Assembly (NCBI RefSeq): GCF_020524905.1
Contig: NZ_JAIVKI010000024.1
Span: forward strand, 1 to 60,515
Direction of reading: 5' to 3'
Origin: Microbulbifer variabilis
GTDB taxonomy: Bacteria > Pseudomonadota > Gammaproteobacteria > Pseudomonadales > Cellvibrionaceae
DNA: 60,515 nt
Under the pieces are notes generated by a model. The model did not search any database. It was not told where the DNA came from and saw nothing but the letters and a program-made list of their open reading frames with translations. The stretch's first letter is position 1. Every line of letters begins with the position of its first letter. The translations under genes and the position numbers were made by a program. This document shows positions 24,281 to 33,939 of this stretch, piece after piece.

Positions 24281-25153
24281 TTACTCAGTGCTCAATATAC
24301 CCAGCGGGCCACTAGATATATATACTGTTTCTGAAAAATCCTTTCCTTTTCGAATAATTTCTAATGGGATGCTCTTTCCAGGCGGGATACGTTGTATCAT
24401 TTGTCGAAGATCATGTATTGTTACAACTGAAGCACCATTGTAAGATAGCACTTGGTCGCCTTGCTTTAGGTTAATTCTACTTGCCTGAGAATCAGGTAAC
24501 ACCTTTCCAATTGTCAACTGTGGTTTCATCCCTACTGATTTTGCATATAAATCAAATTCTTCCTTGCTTAGCATTTTGGACATATAGAGAAAGGGGGAGC
24601 TATACCTATCAAACTCCGCCATTAATTCTTGAGCTTCTGGTGAGGAATTGTCAGGCAAATGTTGCAGCTTATATGCTACTTGCATCTGATCATATTCAAA
24701 CCTACCCCAAAGAGATAATACATATTCCGCTCGCTCCTCGTTAAAGCCTACATTAATAAGCCTCTTTAGTTGAAGCTTTCTAAAATCCATGTTGGTAGAG
24801 GGATCATCGTTCGGATTGTATTCGACCGGCCCTTCCGGTTGTAAAACCCCTGAAGACAACTCCTTTACATCGAGATCCCCACTATCCGCACCAGTTATAA
24901 AATTTAATTTATCAATATCCTGTTGCAGAAGCTGTTGAGATCTGTAAATCTCTTCAACACGACCCTCAAGTACAGCCAATTTTCCAGCAAAGGCACTTTC
25001 ATTTTTAGAGAAAATAGCATGAGCCCAGTCTTGCGCAGGAAAGATAATTACAGTCAAAATAAATACAAGACCAAATACCCCTAATGCTAGTGCAAGCTTA
25101 CGGTTACTCACAATCAAATTCCTTCTCAAATTTTCATTATGCAATTTAAACAA
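24281..25153 (-). CDS. Membrane-anchored PDZ-domain protein
   Basis: 290 residues. One N-terminal transmembrane segment (LALALGVFGLVFILTVIIF, about 20-38) is followed by a coiled-coil-like stretch (LAVLEGRVEEIYRSQQLLQQ) and a C-terminal PDZ domain (about 195-285: IGKVLPDSQASRINLKQGDQ, VLSYNGASV, IPLEIIRKGK). No protease domain is present, so it is likely a periplasmic scaffold or regulator similar in layout to GspC-like proteins. Monocistronic by appearance; start could also be MFKL or a later codon. Confidence 0.7.
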   Translation of the reverse strand: MFKLHNENLRRNLIVSNRKLALALGVFGLVFILTVIIFPAQDWAHAIFSKNESAFAGKLAVLEGRVEEIYRSQQLLQQDIDKLNFITGADSGDLDVKELSSGVLQPEGPVEYNPNDDPSTNMDFRKLQLKRLINVGFNEERAEYVLSLWGRFEYDQMQVAYKLQHLPDNSSPEAQELMAEFDRYSSPFLYMSKMLSKEEFDLYAKSVGMKPQLTIGKVLPDSQASRINLKQGDQVLSYNGASVVTIHDLRQMIQRIPPGKSIPLEIIRKGKDFSETVYISSGPLGILSTE

Positions 25154-25210
25154 TATCTAATAATTTTACACAACTTGGTTTCGGATAATAAGTGCAATTG
25201 GTAAAGGAGG

Positions 25211-25279
25211 GCTCAGCTGGTAGAGTCGGCACCTCTCCCGACCAAGAGAAAGGCACTGATGAGCTACTACCAACTGAGC
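25211..25279 (+). promoter_or_regulatory. Inverted repeat across the IS30 transposase start
   Basis: GCTCAGCTGGTAG (25211-25223) can pair with CTACCAACTGAGC (25267-25279), 12 of 13 bases. The start codon at 25259 sits in the loop just before the right arm. In RNA this could hide the ribosome site in transcripts entering from outside, as known for some IS elements. Confidence 0.4.
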
Positions 25280-25852
25280 GAGAACGAACGATACCAGATT
25301 TACAGCCTAAGAAAAGCCGGACACTCTCAGAATGCAATAGCAAAATTGTTAGAGAGACTTCCCTCGACGATCAACCGAGAGTTACGACGCAATATAGGCT
25401 TGCGAGGATATCGTCCAGGACAAGCACATAAGCTTGCAGAAAAAAGACGCCAACAAGCGTATAAGACACAGAAAGTGACTAATGGCGTGTGGCAACAAAT
25501 AGACACCCTAACTCGGAAAGAATTAAGTCCCCAGCAAACTGCGAGCTATTTAAAGAGACATACAGGTGTATCGTTACATCATGAGACAATCTACGAACTA
25601 ATTTATTTAGACCAGGCAAATGGTGGAGACTTATACAAGCATCTTAGGATTGCCTCAAAACCTTATCGCAAGCGATACGGTAAGTATGATCGACGTGGAA
25701 AGATCAAAAACAGAGTGTGCATAGATGATCGGCCAGCTGTTGTAGACCGAATGAATCGGATTGGCGACTGGGAAGGTGATACCGTTATAGGCAAGGGGCG
25801 TGGCGGAGCTTTGCTGACTATGGTTGAGCGCAAAACATTATTTACTGCATGA
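25259..25852 (+). pseudogene. IS30-family transposase, 3' truncated
   Basis: 197 residues remain of about 320-330. The N-terminal HTH is intact (SENERYQIYSLRKAGHSQNA, then INRELRRN) as is the first catalytic Asp region (IGDWEGDTVIGKGRGGALLT). The frame stops soon after VERKTLFTA; the remaining DDE residues are lost. The right end abuts a truncated HNH gene in opposite orientation, so a deletion removed both 3' parts. No right inverted repeat was found. Confidence 0.85.
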
Positions 25853-25993
25853 TTAGTGGGTAGGATCATTATGGTAGCCACCATTCGCATCAGACCAGCG
25901 GAGAAGCCACTGCTGGCGGTCGTAGGCCTCAGGCTCCGCTTCGTAGCAGCCGCTTAGTAAGGCTGTAAAAACTAGTAAAAAAAGTAAACGCAT
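25853..25993 (-). pseudogene. Truncated HNH-type secreted nuclease, N terminus only
   Basis: 46 codons: lipoprotein-type signal MRLLFLLVFTALLSGCYEAE, then YDRQQWLLRWSDANG, which matches the start of the DUF1524/HNH secreted nuclease family (usual form YDR..W..W.DADGDCQ). The catalytic HNH part is missing. The stop codon lies at the junction with the IS30 fragment. Confidence 0.55.
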
Positions 25994-26214
25994 ATAAGTC
26001 TTAAGCATCAAAGGCTACTTTGGCCCAGTTACTTCTAAGACTTTATATATTTAAAATTTACCCAGGTCTTAATTATTACTGCCATTCACTCACCAGTAGT
26101 ATGCCATCGGTTATCTCTTCAACTCCGGCAGCCTTACTTCGCCCTTTTTTACACCTTCCCTTTGCCTGACGCTGAGTCACGTGAGACTTTCCCATCTCCG
26201 TATGAAATAAGAGC

Positions 26215-26247
26215 AAAAAAAAGGCCAGCCTAAGCAGGCTAGCCCTT
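26215..26247 (-). terminator. Terminator of the cold-shock gene
   Basis: Minus strand GGCTAGCCT-GCTT-AGGCTGGCC followed by a T-run, 25 bases after the csp stop codon. Confidence 0.85.
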
Positions 26248-26272
26248 TTAACTTTTAGCAAACTATCAGAGT

Positions 26273-26482
26273 TCAAATAATGGTAATCTTTTCAGCTTGC
26301 GGGCCTTTCGGTCCCTGGGTAATTGTGAACTCAACTTCTTGGCCTTCCATTAAGGTTCTAAAGCTAGAGTTTACAATTGCACTTGAGTGAGCAAAAACAT
26401 CTGGTCCAGACTGCTGGCCAATAAATCCGAAACCTTTAAGTTCATTGAACCACTTTACGGTTCCTTTAACTACATTTGACAT
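26273..26482 (-). CDS. Cold-shock protein, CspA family
   Basis: 69 residues, start [20 protein letters not shown] with AGGAT upstream (another ATG two codons earlier). RNP1 is KGFGFIG and RNP2-like VFAHSSAIV replaces the more common VFVHFSAI; the rest ([20 protein letters not shown]) is typical. A single-stranded nucleic acid chaperone. It has a long 5' region (26489-26735) as expected for csp mRNAs and its own terminator. Confidence 0.92.
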   Translation of the reverse strand: MSNVVKGTVKWFNELKGFGFIGQQSGPDVFAHSSAIVNSSFRTLMEGQEVEFTITQGPKGPQAEKITII

Positions 26483-26735
26483 AATCATATCCTAAAAAAT
26501 AAAAATATTAGTGCCTAACAAAGGCTAAAACTGCTTGGAAATCTGACTGAAACTTAGATGCTGCAGGACGAGGTATTACGGATAAAACTGCGAAATGTAG
26601 GATTTAAATAAGAGACGATCTTTCTAGCTTTCCCCACAGTATAGAGGTCGTATAACAATGTCTAGCATTATTTATAGGTTTTCACATTATTGTTCTCTTT
26701 TTGACTTAGTTTGAGTTATTTAAGCACCACCATGA

Positions 26736-27432
26736 CTATGATGGGCCATTATCATCATCTGCATACACCCGCTCATCGTAATTCACCGCCGTCATACCAA
26801 CCCGCTCGGTGCCGCTGGGTTTAATATCGGTAATCAGTGCCAGGTGGCTCCAGCGCCTGGCCTCGCCTAACATATACAGCAGCGGCTCCATGCTGCCATC
26901 TAGTGTGGGCGTAAAATCCAGATTGGAATCTATCGCTACGACGTTAGCGCTGGTGGTTGGCGTAGCCGTATAGAGCCCGGACAGGGTGCCGTCTCGTTTA
27001 CGCAGGGCGAGGAAGTACGTTCTTGCGCCCCACTCCAGGTCCGCATCCAGGGTGATTTCTCGCCCGTTAACCGCCAACAGCCTGCCCGCCTGCGAATAGC
27101 CGGGGATATCATCGGCGAGGGCGCACCAGCTCAAATAAAGGCTGTTGAGGCCGTCCGTCCATCTCGGTTTTGAATGTGAAACGGGTGCAGCGGTAGCCCT
27201 GTATGCGTCGCGGGCGCATGTCGTAGCCCCAGGCTTTGGTTTTATCGGTGATACCAACGACCCTGACCTTGCTCAGGGATAGCCCCTGATCCCTGGGCAG
27301 GGTGCAGAGTATGGTGGCCGACTTCCAGGTGTGGGGGTCAAAATACTCTACCTCCACACCATCCACCTCACCCTGGGCCAGTAGTTGTATATCCCTTTGT
27401 AACTCCCCCACCATATTGTCAGGCTGATACAT
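26736..27432 (-). pseudogene. Phage tail-tip (host specificity J-like) remnant, frameshifted
   Basis: Two overlapping frames together make about 230 residues of the C-terminal hub part of a siphoviral tail tip protein: the first (27432-27109) holds YDMRPRRIQGYRCTRFTF, the second (27257-26736) SLYLSWCALADDIPGYSQAG, TYFLALRKRDGTLSGLYTA and VGMTAVNYDERVYADDDN, all typical of J-like proteins. A frameshift near 27140-27160 separates them. No other tail genes are nearby, so this is a leftover of a different or decayed prophage. Confidence 0.7.
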
Positions 27433-27689
27433 ATGCTCCAGCCCTGTGCGCGGCCCATCGATTCAGATTACCAGCGGAATAGTAAGAACAACTTTCGCAA
27501 CACAACCAAGCTTGCATAAAGAACCACCTACAGCGAGTAAGAAATAGTAGAATTTACTATAGAGACAACACCGCTAGAGTTGTTTCATGCCGGGTCAGAC
27601 AAGAAAGTTAAGCAGTCATCAAAATCAAGAGTAACTTCGAAATACCCGCCTACAAAGAAGAGGGAAGCCATAAGCAACCCCTCAAATTC

Positions 27690-28424
27690 TCACGCAATAG
27701 CGAAGGCCTGATATTTTACCGGCTCACGGTGTCCCATCAAAAAATTCTGCCACTCTGGAGCCGTATAAGACTTCGCATCTAACCAGACCTGCACATATTC
27801 AGCACCCAAAAAGATAGGGCTTCTATCATGGCCTGTTGCCTCAACCTCCGGGGCTGGTTCATCAGTAATCAAAGTACATGAGTAGTAACCAACCTCCCCG
27901 CCAACAGATTCCCAGTAATCCCAAAGGATTGGTGCCCACATTAAATCCTTACGCACAGGAGTAAATTGAACCTGTGCTTTCCTCCCCTTGCGCTCGACCC
28001 ACTCAAAGAAGCTAGAAAAAGGCAAAATGCCATGTTGCCGCCCTATCAAAGGTCGCCAGGTCTTTGCATCCAACAATCTATCCAACCGGGCATTATAAAG
28101 GCTATAGCGGGTCGATAGATCTACTGCAGAATTTGCAGACCGTAAGGAGTAACGCAGAGGGCGCAGCCAATTTTGCCCCCCATCCCTAACGATACCTGGC
28201 GCAAAATACCGTGGATAGACTCTTTCACTCGCACCCGCCAAACGAAATTGACTCACTCGGGGCTGTCCCTTTAAACCGAGAACATACTGAATCTCAGCTT
28301 TCCCAGCAGAAACTTCCCACTTCTGGTCCAGACGTAATTGCTTCCAGGCACGAGCGTCTTTCTTGAATTCAACAGGTAGTAATGACAGCGATTTATCATT
28401 AGGGACTGCAAAGGAGTAACACAT
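27690..28424 (-). CDS. SOS response-associated peptidase (SRAP, YedK/HMCES-like)
   Basis: 244 residues. The N-terminal Met-Cys gives the catalytic Cys2. Asn/Arg are in LYNARLDRLLDAKTW, the conserved Glu in PFSSFFEWVERKGR and the His in VEATGHDRSPIFL. The family forms a thiazolidine crosslink with abasic sites in single-stranded DNA, protecting them until repair. FSSFFEW replaces the usual ADGFYEW and GHDRSP the usual HDRMP, so it is a divergent member. Monocistronic; I saw no clear LexA box upstream. Confidence 0.85.
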   Translation of the reverse strand: MCYSFAVPNDKSLSLLPVEFKKDARAWKQLRLDQKWEVSAGKAEIQYVLGLKGQPRVSQFRLAGASERVYPRYFAPGIVRDGGQNWLRPLRYSLRSANSAVDLSTRYSLYNARLDRLLDAKTWRPLIGRQHGILPFSSFFEWVERKGRKAQVQFTPVRKDLMWAPILWDYWESVGGEVGYYSCTLITDEPAPEVEATGHDRSPIFLGAEYVQVWLDAKSYTAPEWQNFLMGHREPVKYQAFAIA

Positions 28425-29250
28425 AGGAGCTCTCCATTCAGGGTAACGAAACCTTGTTCAAAGGGGCTCAATTGGATTAGCTGACCAGCAAATGGGGTAT
28501 TTTTTATTAGAAAGAAGGAGAAAGATAACCTAGCCCCTACTGCAATAGTCATTGCATCCAATATATTAGAATATGCTTTATCCTGCTATATTTGGCGCGC
28601 CAAACAACCCGATAAAGGTAAATCATAATAGGATACTGCCCCCAACTATCACCTGGCTGTCTTTTACCTCTACGATTTTCAGCTGAAAAAAGTGTTAATG
28701 CGTAGTGAATATATTTACCGAATAATGGCGACTGTCCTAGTGATCGGCACCCCCTGCAATAGTTTGGTACTGCTGAACATATCTTTCCTGGGATTTAGCG
28801 ACCGTAGAAATCTAGAGGTTTTGATTACTCTTCCACTGTCAATACGATGACTTCTTTTGCATTTTCCCTTTCAATGAATTTAATTTTCTTGAACTGACAA
28901 TATGTAAGTATGCTCGGAGGACTTTCAGCATGAAGATAGCATCATATTAGGGTATTAGTTGTGAATTTAGGCTTGATTTGTCTTATCACACCATGTTAGA
29001 CATTACAGGAATTTTAGTGAAATCAATCAACTAAGTGCTTCGAGAAATACACGTACGTAAAGGCGCTTCACTCTGCAAACACTCAAAAAAATGGTAAAAT
29101 TATCGATCTAACTACTTTTTTATTTATGATGCAGAACATCGGCGGCATTACAGGATTCACCACTGGAAGGAACCTTCCTGAATTAATAAAAATTCTCCCA
29201 AAAAATAAAAAGGAATAAAAAAATCGATGCATCAAATATAAAAAATCACA
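28425..29250. other. AT-rich intergenic region
   Basis: About 820 bases without a supported gene on either strand. A perfect 14-bp palindrome TTTGGCGCGCCAAA lies at 28591-28604. The part near 29140-29250 is very AT-rich. No repeat or RNA gene recognised. Confidence 0.5.
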
Positions 29251-30423
29251 TCAATTTCCCTCCGAACCTTCCTCCTTAAGATAATTAATTATTTGATCAA
29301 TCTCCTCCGCATTTTCTTCGATAAGCCTATCCGAAAGTACTTTCAGTTTATCGATTAATTTGTAATCAAAGGGGCCTATAAATGGATCGATCAATAGAAC
29401 ATTTAAATAGTCATACCTTACACGTGTTGACGCTAAAGATTCTGCAATTTCAAGTGAAAATATCTGTTGATAGTCCATAGAGCGGCTCATGCTAAATATA
29501 GCATCCTGAAACCAACGCAATTTACCCCAGCTCTTCAAACTCTTATAGTTAAAATCCATAGTAGATACTGGATGAATCCCAGACCCAAGTATTAGCACAT
29601 AATAGTTTTTCCCTGGAAAATTTTCGATTACATCATGCAAAATAATGCTTGCGGGATCGTTAGCTGTAATTGCTGCATCTGCAAAATATTCGTGACTTAG
29701 AGTGTCACCCGTAGTTACAAAATCTACGGGGGTGAAAAAAGCTTCCGCGCTGGATGCGGCCATAATAAGCTGGTACAACGTATTTGTTGGAAGGTTGGAG
29801 GCCTCGCTTCCCCGATTCTTGAATAGGTGTAATTTACCATTATGTATATCCAGAGAGGGAATAATTACGTATTTTTCCAAACTGGTGAACTTCAGCTCAG
29901 TGGAATAATTTCTCTTTAACACATCACACAGCCGGCTCCCAATAAATCTTGGTGAGAGATACCCGTTCACCGTTAAAATATTGTGATACCAGGGAGTAGA
30001 GAAAATATATTCACTTTCGTTTTCATAAATATTGATTAATCTATCAGTTTTTGAGTAAATACTTTCATCTTCGGCGTCTAAGCGGTTAAATTCCGCATCT
30101 GGTATATTTAGGCTGGTTGCAATAATCGCACCTGTCGAGACCCCACTAAACACATCAAACACATCCTCGATGGGCTTACCAAGCCGTTTTTCAATGTGAC
30201 GTATCAAATAGAGAGGTATTAGACCACGAACACCGCCACCTTCAATAATCAGAATATTAATTGTTTCTTTCTTCTTGAGGTCATCATTACTTTTTATTAC
30301 TTCACTCGGAATCGGTTGCGATTCAAATTTTATGCCTCGAGCAAATTGATGATTATAGAAATAAACCAGCAAAGCCAAAGCCAAAATCACTACAATAATG
30401 GCCGTTACATACTTGACCTTCAT
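29251..30423 (-). CDS. Patatin-like phospholipase, membrane anchored
   Basis: 390 residues. An N-terminal transmembrane segment (VTAIIVVILALALLVYFY, 6-23) precedes a patatin domain (about 50-260): oxyanion loop IEGGGVRGLIPLYLI, nucleophile elbow VFSGVSTGAII and the dyad Asp in YFADAAITANDPA (D-A instead of D-G). It should hydrolyse acyl esters of lipids. The anchor places the enzyme at the inner membrane, facing the periplasm if N-in. Patatins are also defence effectors (CapV), but no cyclase or other partner is adjacent. Confidence 0.85.
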   Translation of the reverse strand: MKVKYVTAIIVVILALALLVYFYNHQFARGIKFESQPIPSEVIKSNDDLKKKETINILIIEGGGVRGLIPLYLIRHIEKRLGKPIEDVFDVFSGVSTGAIIATSLNIPDAEFNRLDAEDESIYSKTDRLINIYENESEYIFSTPWYHNILTVNGYLSPRFIGSRLCDVLKRNYSTELKFTSLEKYVIIPSLDIHNGKLHLFKNRGSEASNLPTNTLYQLIMAASSAEAFFTPVDFVTTGDTLSHEYFADAAITANDPASIILHDVIENFPGKNYYVLILGSGIHPVSTMDFNYKSLKSWGKLRWFQDAIFSMSRSMDYQQIFSLEIAESLASTRVRYDYLNVLLIDPFIGPFDYKLIDKLKVLSDRLIEENAEEIDQIINYLKEEGSEGN

Positions 30424-30922
30424 TGAAGCACCTCAAACCTTTCCATATATTATAAGAACATCAATCCTGTTTATTGTTTACTTTTATCACCACAAAAAGC
30501 TGACCGTCTATCCACAGTTATTAACCAGTTGTTATTTCTTATTGGATGTAAGCTGAGTCAGTAATAACGCTGCAGCTATAAGAAAGATTTGGACTATCAG
30601 TCAACAGCAGATGCCATAGAGCCTACGGCTCTCGATGTACATGAGCACACGGCCCTGATAAATTTTCAATCAATTTTTGCAGATGGTTTAATTTAAGCTT
30701 GCTTATAGCATTTCTTAAATAATCAATACCAATATGCAAATATGCAAATATGATATGAGTATTGATCAATTTATTACAGGGTGCTGTATTAGCTCAAATT
30801 TTACACGATTACCGATATTGTCAATCATATAAAAAAGTGCGTTACAATAACTACAAAAGATATCAAATATGAGATACTTCGCCCCTATAAAATCAAAATC
30901 TCTATCGTAGTAGGAAGGGTAT
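30424..30922. other. Intergenic region
   Basis: About 500 bases between divergent genes, AT-rich, with a possible hairpin ATCAATACCAATATG...CATATGAGTATTGAT around 30721-30770. It should hold the promoters of both flanking genes; none is clear. Confidence 0.4.
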
Positions 30923-31474
30923 ATGACCAAATTTGCGATCGGTCTGGCAGCAGTTTTACTAGCCGGATGTAGCGCTACGACAAACATCACACAAAAAAGC
31001 GCTAGTGAAGTTCGTCAAGCTGTGACAATACAGAATACTACGGGTAATAGCGCGATTGAATATAGCGGCCCCCCAATGCAGGGAACAACAGATGGCTCCA
31101 CTTACAATTTGTACTACTTTAATTTGCGAGCCCTAGCGCCCACTGATGGCTCCGCCCGTCAATATCAGCTGCATATTGATATCACATACAGAGAAAACTG
31201 GCGCAACTATGAAAAGGCGATCTTAAATGGTGGAGACCAGCTTGAATTATCTCAGCTAAATCTAAAAACCCTCAACTGCGTTTCATCAGTTAGCTGCATG
31301 ATTGAGGAGACCATTGAGGTAGCATTGAGTGAGGATCAAATCACCAACGCCCTCAAGCGCCGGGAAAAACTCAGAGTGAAACTCTATGCAAAATCAGGGC
31401 ATCGCTCGGTTATTGATGTTCCCAGTTCTTATCTGATGGGATTCTACTCTGCTATTGTCAATAGGCAGGGTTAG
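30923..31474 (+). CDS. Lipoprotein of unknown function
   Basis: 183 residues. MTKFAIGLAAVLLAGCSATT is a lipoprotein signal (LAGC). The mature part is beta-rich (YNLYYFNLRALAPTD, YQLHIDITYRENWRN, KLRVKLYAKSGHRSV) with one Cys pair (LNCVSSVSCMIEE). The start is preceded by GGAAGGGT. No family recognised; probably an outer-membrane-anchored periplasmic protein. Confidence 0.7.
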   Translation: MTKFAIGLAAVLLAGCSATTNITQKSASEVRQAVTIQNTTGNSAIEYSGPPMQGTTDGSTYNLYYFNLRALAPTDGSARQYQLHIDITYRENWRNYEKAILNGGDQLELSQLNLKTLNCVSSVSCMIEETIEVALSEDQITNALKRREKLRVKLYAKSGHRSVIDVPSSYLMGFYSAIVNRQG

Positions 31475-31539
31475 ATACAGAAGGTCGCTGTAGTTACTCT
31501 ACTGCACGGCCTCAACTCTAAGGCCCATACAATTAGCTT

Positions 31540-32490
31540 CTATCGATTGAAACTATGTTTTTTCATATCTTCTGCAGTCTTAACCAACCCCTCTTCTATA
31601 GTTACCGGTGGTTCCCAGCTCAACAATTGCTTAGTTTTCTCAATATCCACTTGCAAGGAACCACACAGACGATCGGATACGGCTCTTTTCCCCAGTAGGG
31701 TGAGTGTGAATGTCAAAACAGATTCTGGTACGGGTACTAGTAGGGCACGACACCCCAAGGCCCTGGAGAGTTGCTTGAGCAAATCTGTGATTGACATGTC
31801 GAAATCATCGGATACAAGGAAGATCTGGTTCTTGGCCTTAGGGTGATCAATACAAATAGTGAGCAAGTCGATCAGGTTATAGATAGAAACTAAGCTGCGA
31901 CGATTCCTTACTAAACCCAGGGGAAGGGGGATGCCTTTTTGAAGCCACCTCATCATAGAGTGAAAATTGGCCTTTACTCCCGGTCCATATACCAGCGGTG
32001 GGCGGATGATGACGACCTCCAGACCGGTCTCCTTGGCCAAAGCCAGCAGCGCATCCTCTGCTTCTTTTTTAGAAATTGCATAGGGATCGGCCGGGTGGGG
32101 AGTTTCCACAGCAGTAAATGCTCCCCTACCGGTAGTTGACTCCCCATTCACCTTTATAGAACTTAAGTAGATAAACCGTTTCACTCCAGATAAGGCGGCC
32201 TGACGGGCCAGTTGGAGGGTACCTTCCAAGTTAACCTTACGAAATTCTGCCAGGGGATTATCTGCGGTTTCATGCATTACATGGACTCGCGCAGCTGCAT
32301 GGATTACCACGTCAATATTATCCAGAGCGGAACTCCAATCAGTCTTCGCATCTATGTGCGGTATCTGAAGCCCTCCCTCAACCGCTCGACGATACACGGG
32401 CAGTACGTCAAAACCCTTGGCTCGGAGGGCCGGCAGGAGGGCTCTTCCTACAAAGCCGCTGGCACCGGTTAACAATACACGCTCTTCCAC
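31540..32490 (-). CDS. NAD-dependent epimerase/dehydratase (extended SDR)
   Basis: 316 residues. The NAD-binding Rossmann motif is VLLTGASGFVGRALLPAL, the active-site Tyr/Lys is DPYAISKKEAEDALL and the conserved Ser lies in FIYLSSIKVNGEST. RPPLVYGPGVKANF fits sugar-nucleotide epimerases of the WbpV/GalE-like group used in O-antigen or capsule synthesis. No other glycan genes flank it, so substrate is unknown. Confidence 0.85.
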   Translation of the reverse strand: MEERVLLTGASGFVGRALLPALRAKGFDVLPVYRRAVEGGLQIPHIDAKTDWSSALDNIDVVIHAAARVHVMHETADNPLAEFRKVNLEGTLQLARQAALSGVKRFIYLSSIKVNGESTTGRGAFTAVETPHPADPYAISKKEAEDALLALAKETGLEVVIIRPPLVYGPGVKANFHSMMRWLQKGIPLPLGLVRNRRSLVSIYNLIDLLTICIDHPKAKNQIFLVSDDFDMSITDLLKQLSRALGCRALLVPVPESVLTFTLTLLGKRAVSDRLCGSLQVDIEKTKQLLSWEPPVTIEEGLVKTAEDMKKHSFNR

Positions 32491-32695
32491 TAACTTCGCT
32501 CATATCAAAAGTTCTATTGGTGAAATAGTTTACAGAGGGTATAGCGGTGAGTCACTGCTGGAGATTACAAGCACGAGCAAGATTGGGAGTTCCTGATGGC
32601 CTTCGACGCCTAAAAACAACATGGACATAGGGCCAATTCAAATCTTGTTGAACTACATAAAGAATTGGATTGATGTCCTATCAACTTAAAGGCCT

Positions 32696-33367
32696 TCAAT
32701 CCTGAGAATCTTCCTTGATCTCGCAAAACCGCCGCCGATCTTTCTCAGCGTTTTTAACCCTGGCTCTCACATTCTCCAGCGCTCGTTCATGGGGTTCTGC
32801 GGTTTCCGGTGTGCCCCATTGCACTTCCCAGTCCTCTCGGGCTTTCAGGCAATCCTTCGCCTGGCGGTAATTCCATTGCGCCTCAGAGCAAGGACTTAAA
32901 TTGCGTGGTGCCTTACGGTCACAGATACGGTGGTATCTTTTACGGGCCATGGTCGGCTTGAAATCGCTTTCAATCACAGCGTCGAAGTGCCGAATAGGCA
33001 GTGTTTTTGCCCGTTGAGAAGTTGAAACATCTCTAGCAATAGTCCTAAAAATGACGATCCCAAGAAGTTCACTCGATGCATACTGGTTTTGAGATATAGA
33101 AACAGTCATCTTAAAAGGAGAAACAACCATATAACCTTTTACAGTTGGGATATCTCTATAATGGGGAAAGACTGGTAAGGGCGAATAGTCCACATTCGAA
33201 TGGAGCTGTATTATATTTGCATTACCCAATTGCCAACGATAAGCACTAGTAGAAATCCCGGATTGGTTTCCAACAGCACCATTTGATAAGACCAAAGACA
33301 TAAAAACCAATAGGCAGCTTAAACCAATTGATACCCCCCTTATCCCTCTATTATCAGTATCAGGCAT
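32696..33367 (-). CDS. Hypothetical exported protein
   Basis: Start taken as MPDTDNRGIRGVSIGLSCLL (33367) with AGAGG upstream; 223 residues. A signal peptide-like segment (GLSCLLVFMSLVLSNGAVG) is followed by a beta-rich middle and a C-terminal charged region with Cys residues (RICDRKAPRNLSPCSEAQ, KDCLKARED, RRRFCEIKED), probably disulphide-bonded in the periplasm. No family recognised. Confidence 0.6.
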   Translation of the reverse strand: MPDTDNRGIRGVSIGLSCLLVFMSLVLSNGAVGNQSGISTSAYRWQLGNANIIQLHSNVDYSPLPVFPHYRDIPTVKGYMVVSPFKMTVSISQNQYASSELLGIVIFRTIARDVSTSQRAKTLPIRHFDAVIESDFKPTMARKRYHRICDRKAPRNLSPCSEAQWNYRQAKDCLKAREDWEVQWGTPETAEPHERALENVRARVKNAEKDRRRFCEIKEDSQD

Positions 33368-33541
33368 AGAGCACCTCTGGTAAGTTGCGATGCCTGGGCT
33401 CACACTTGCAAAGGGTTTGAATACCTAGGCAATTACCGTGAAAGCCACTAGTAAACCGAAGAGTCAGTATAGTGTCCCAATTCTCAAGCTCCAACAGCTT
33501 TCAGAAAGCCCAGTCTCCTCTCACTTCCAGGCTCCACTTAC

Positions 33542-33820
33542 TTAAAGGTGCTTTTGCAACTCTTTTTGATTTAAAACAGGGGTAATCCAGATTTCCGCTC
33601 CCAGGGCAGAAAAAAACTTTTCATTGTAAGCCATCAGACGATCCTGCCGCTTTTCCTCCAGAATAAAAATGGCTCCACGCTTGCCATTTTCAAGAAAGAA
33701 AAAAGAGGATTCCGGCTCAGCTGAAGCAATGAAATCATTAAATGTTCTTGACATGGACTTGTCCGCAATAGCATTGTTTCCGCTCTTAACGGGAATCAGG
33801 ATTTTCATTAAAAGACGCAT
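33542..33820 (-). CDS. Small hypothetical protein
   Basis: 92 residues from MRLLMKILIPVKSGNNAIAD (33820, GAGGAAG upstream); MKIL three residues later is also possible. FFFLENGKRGAIFILEEKRQ and the end ALGAEIWITPVLNQKELQKH make a small ferredoxin-like alpha/beta fold likely. Similar small soluble proteins are common; function unknown. Confidence 0.6.
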   Translation of the reverse strand: MRLLMKILIPVKSGNNAIADKSMSRTFNDFIASAEPESSFFFLENGKRGAIFILEEKRQDRLMAYNEKFFSALGAEIWITPVLNQKELQKHL

Positions 33821-33939
33821 CTGACTTCCTCTCATTGCTGAATGGGGTTATAAGCCCCAAACATAGTTAATACTCCGTTTTTTAAGGGGGATGAGATGAC
33901 TATTCCTACACTCAGATGTATGACTGTTAAGCAGATTCT

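Noticed and set aside
25206..25250. tRNA-like D-arm sequence GCTCAGCTGGTAGAG
   Set aside because: No anticodon arm, T arm or acceptor pairing follows; it is better explained as one arm of the inverted repeat before the IS30 transposase.
26076..26200. Short minus-strand frame MGKSHVTQRQAKGRC... downstream of the cold-shock gene
   Set aside because: No ribosome site or similarity recognised, and it follows a strong terminator; too weak to list.
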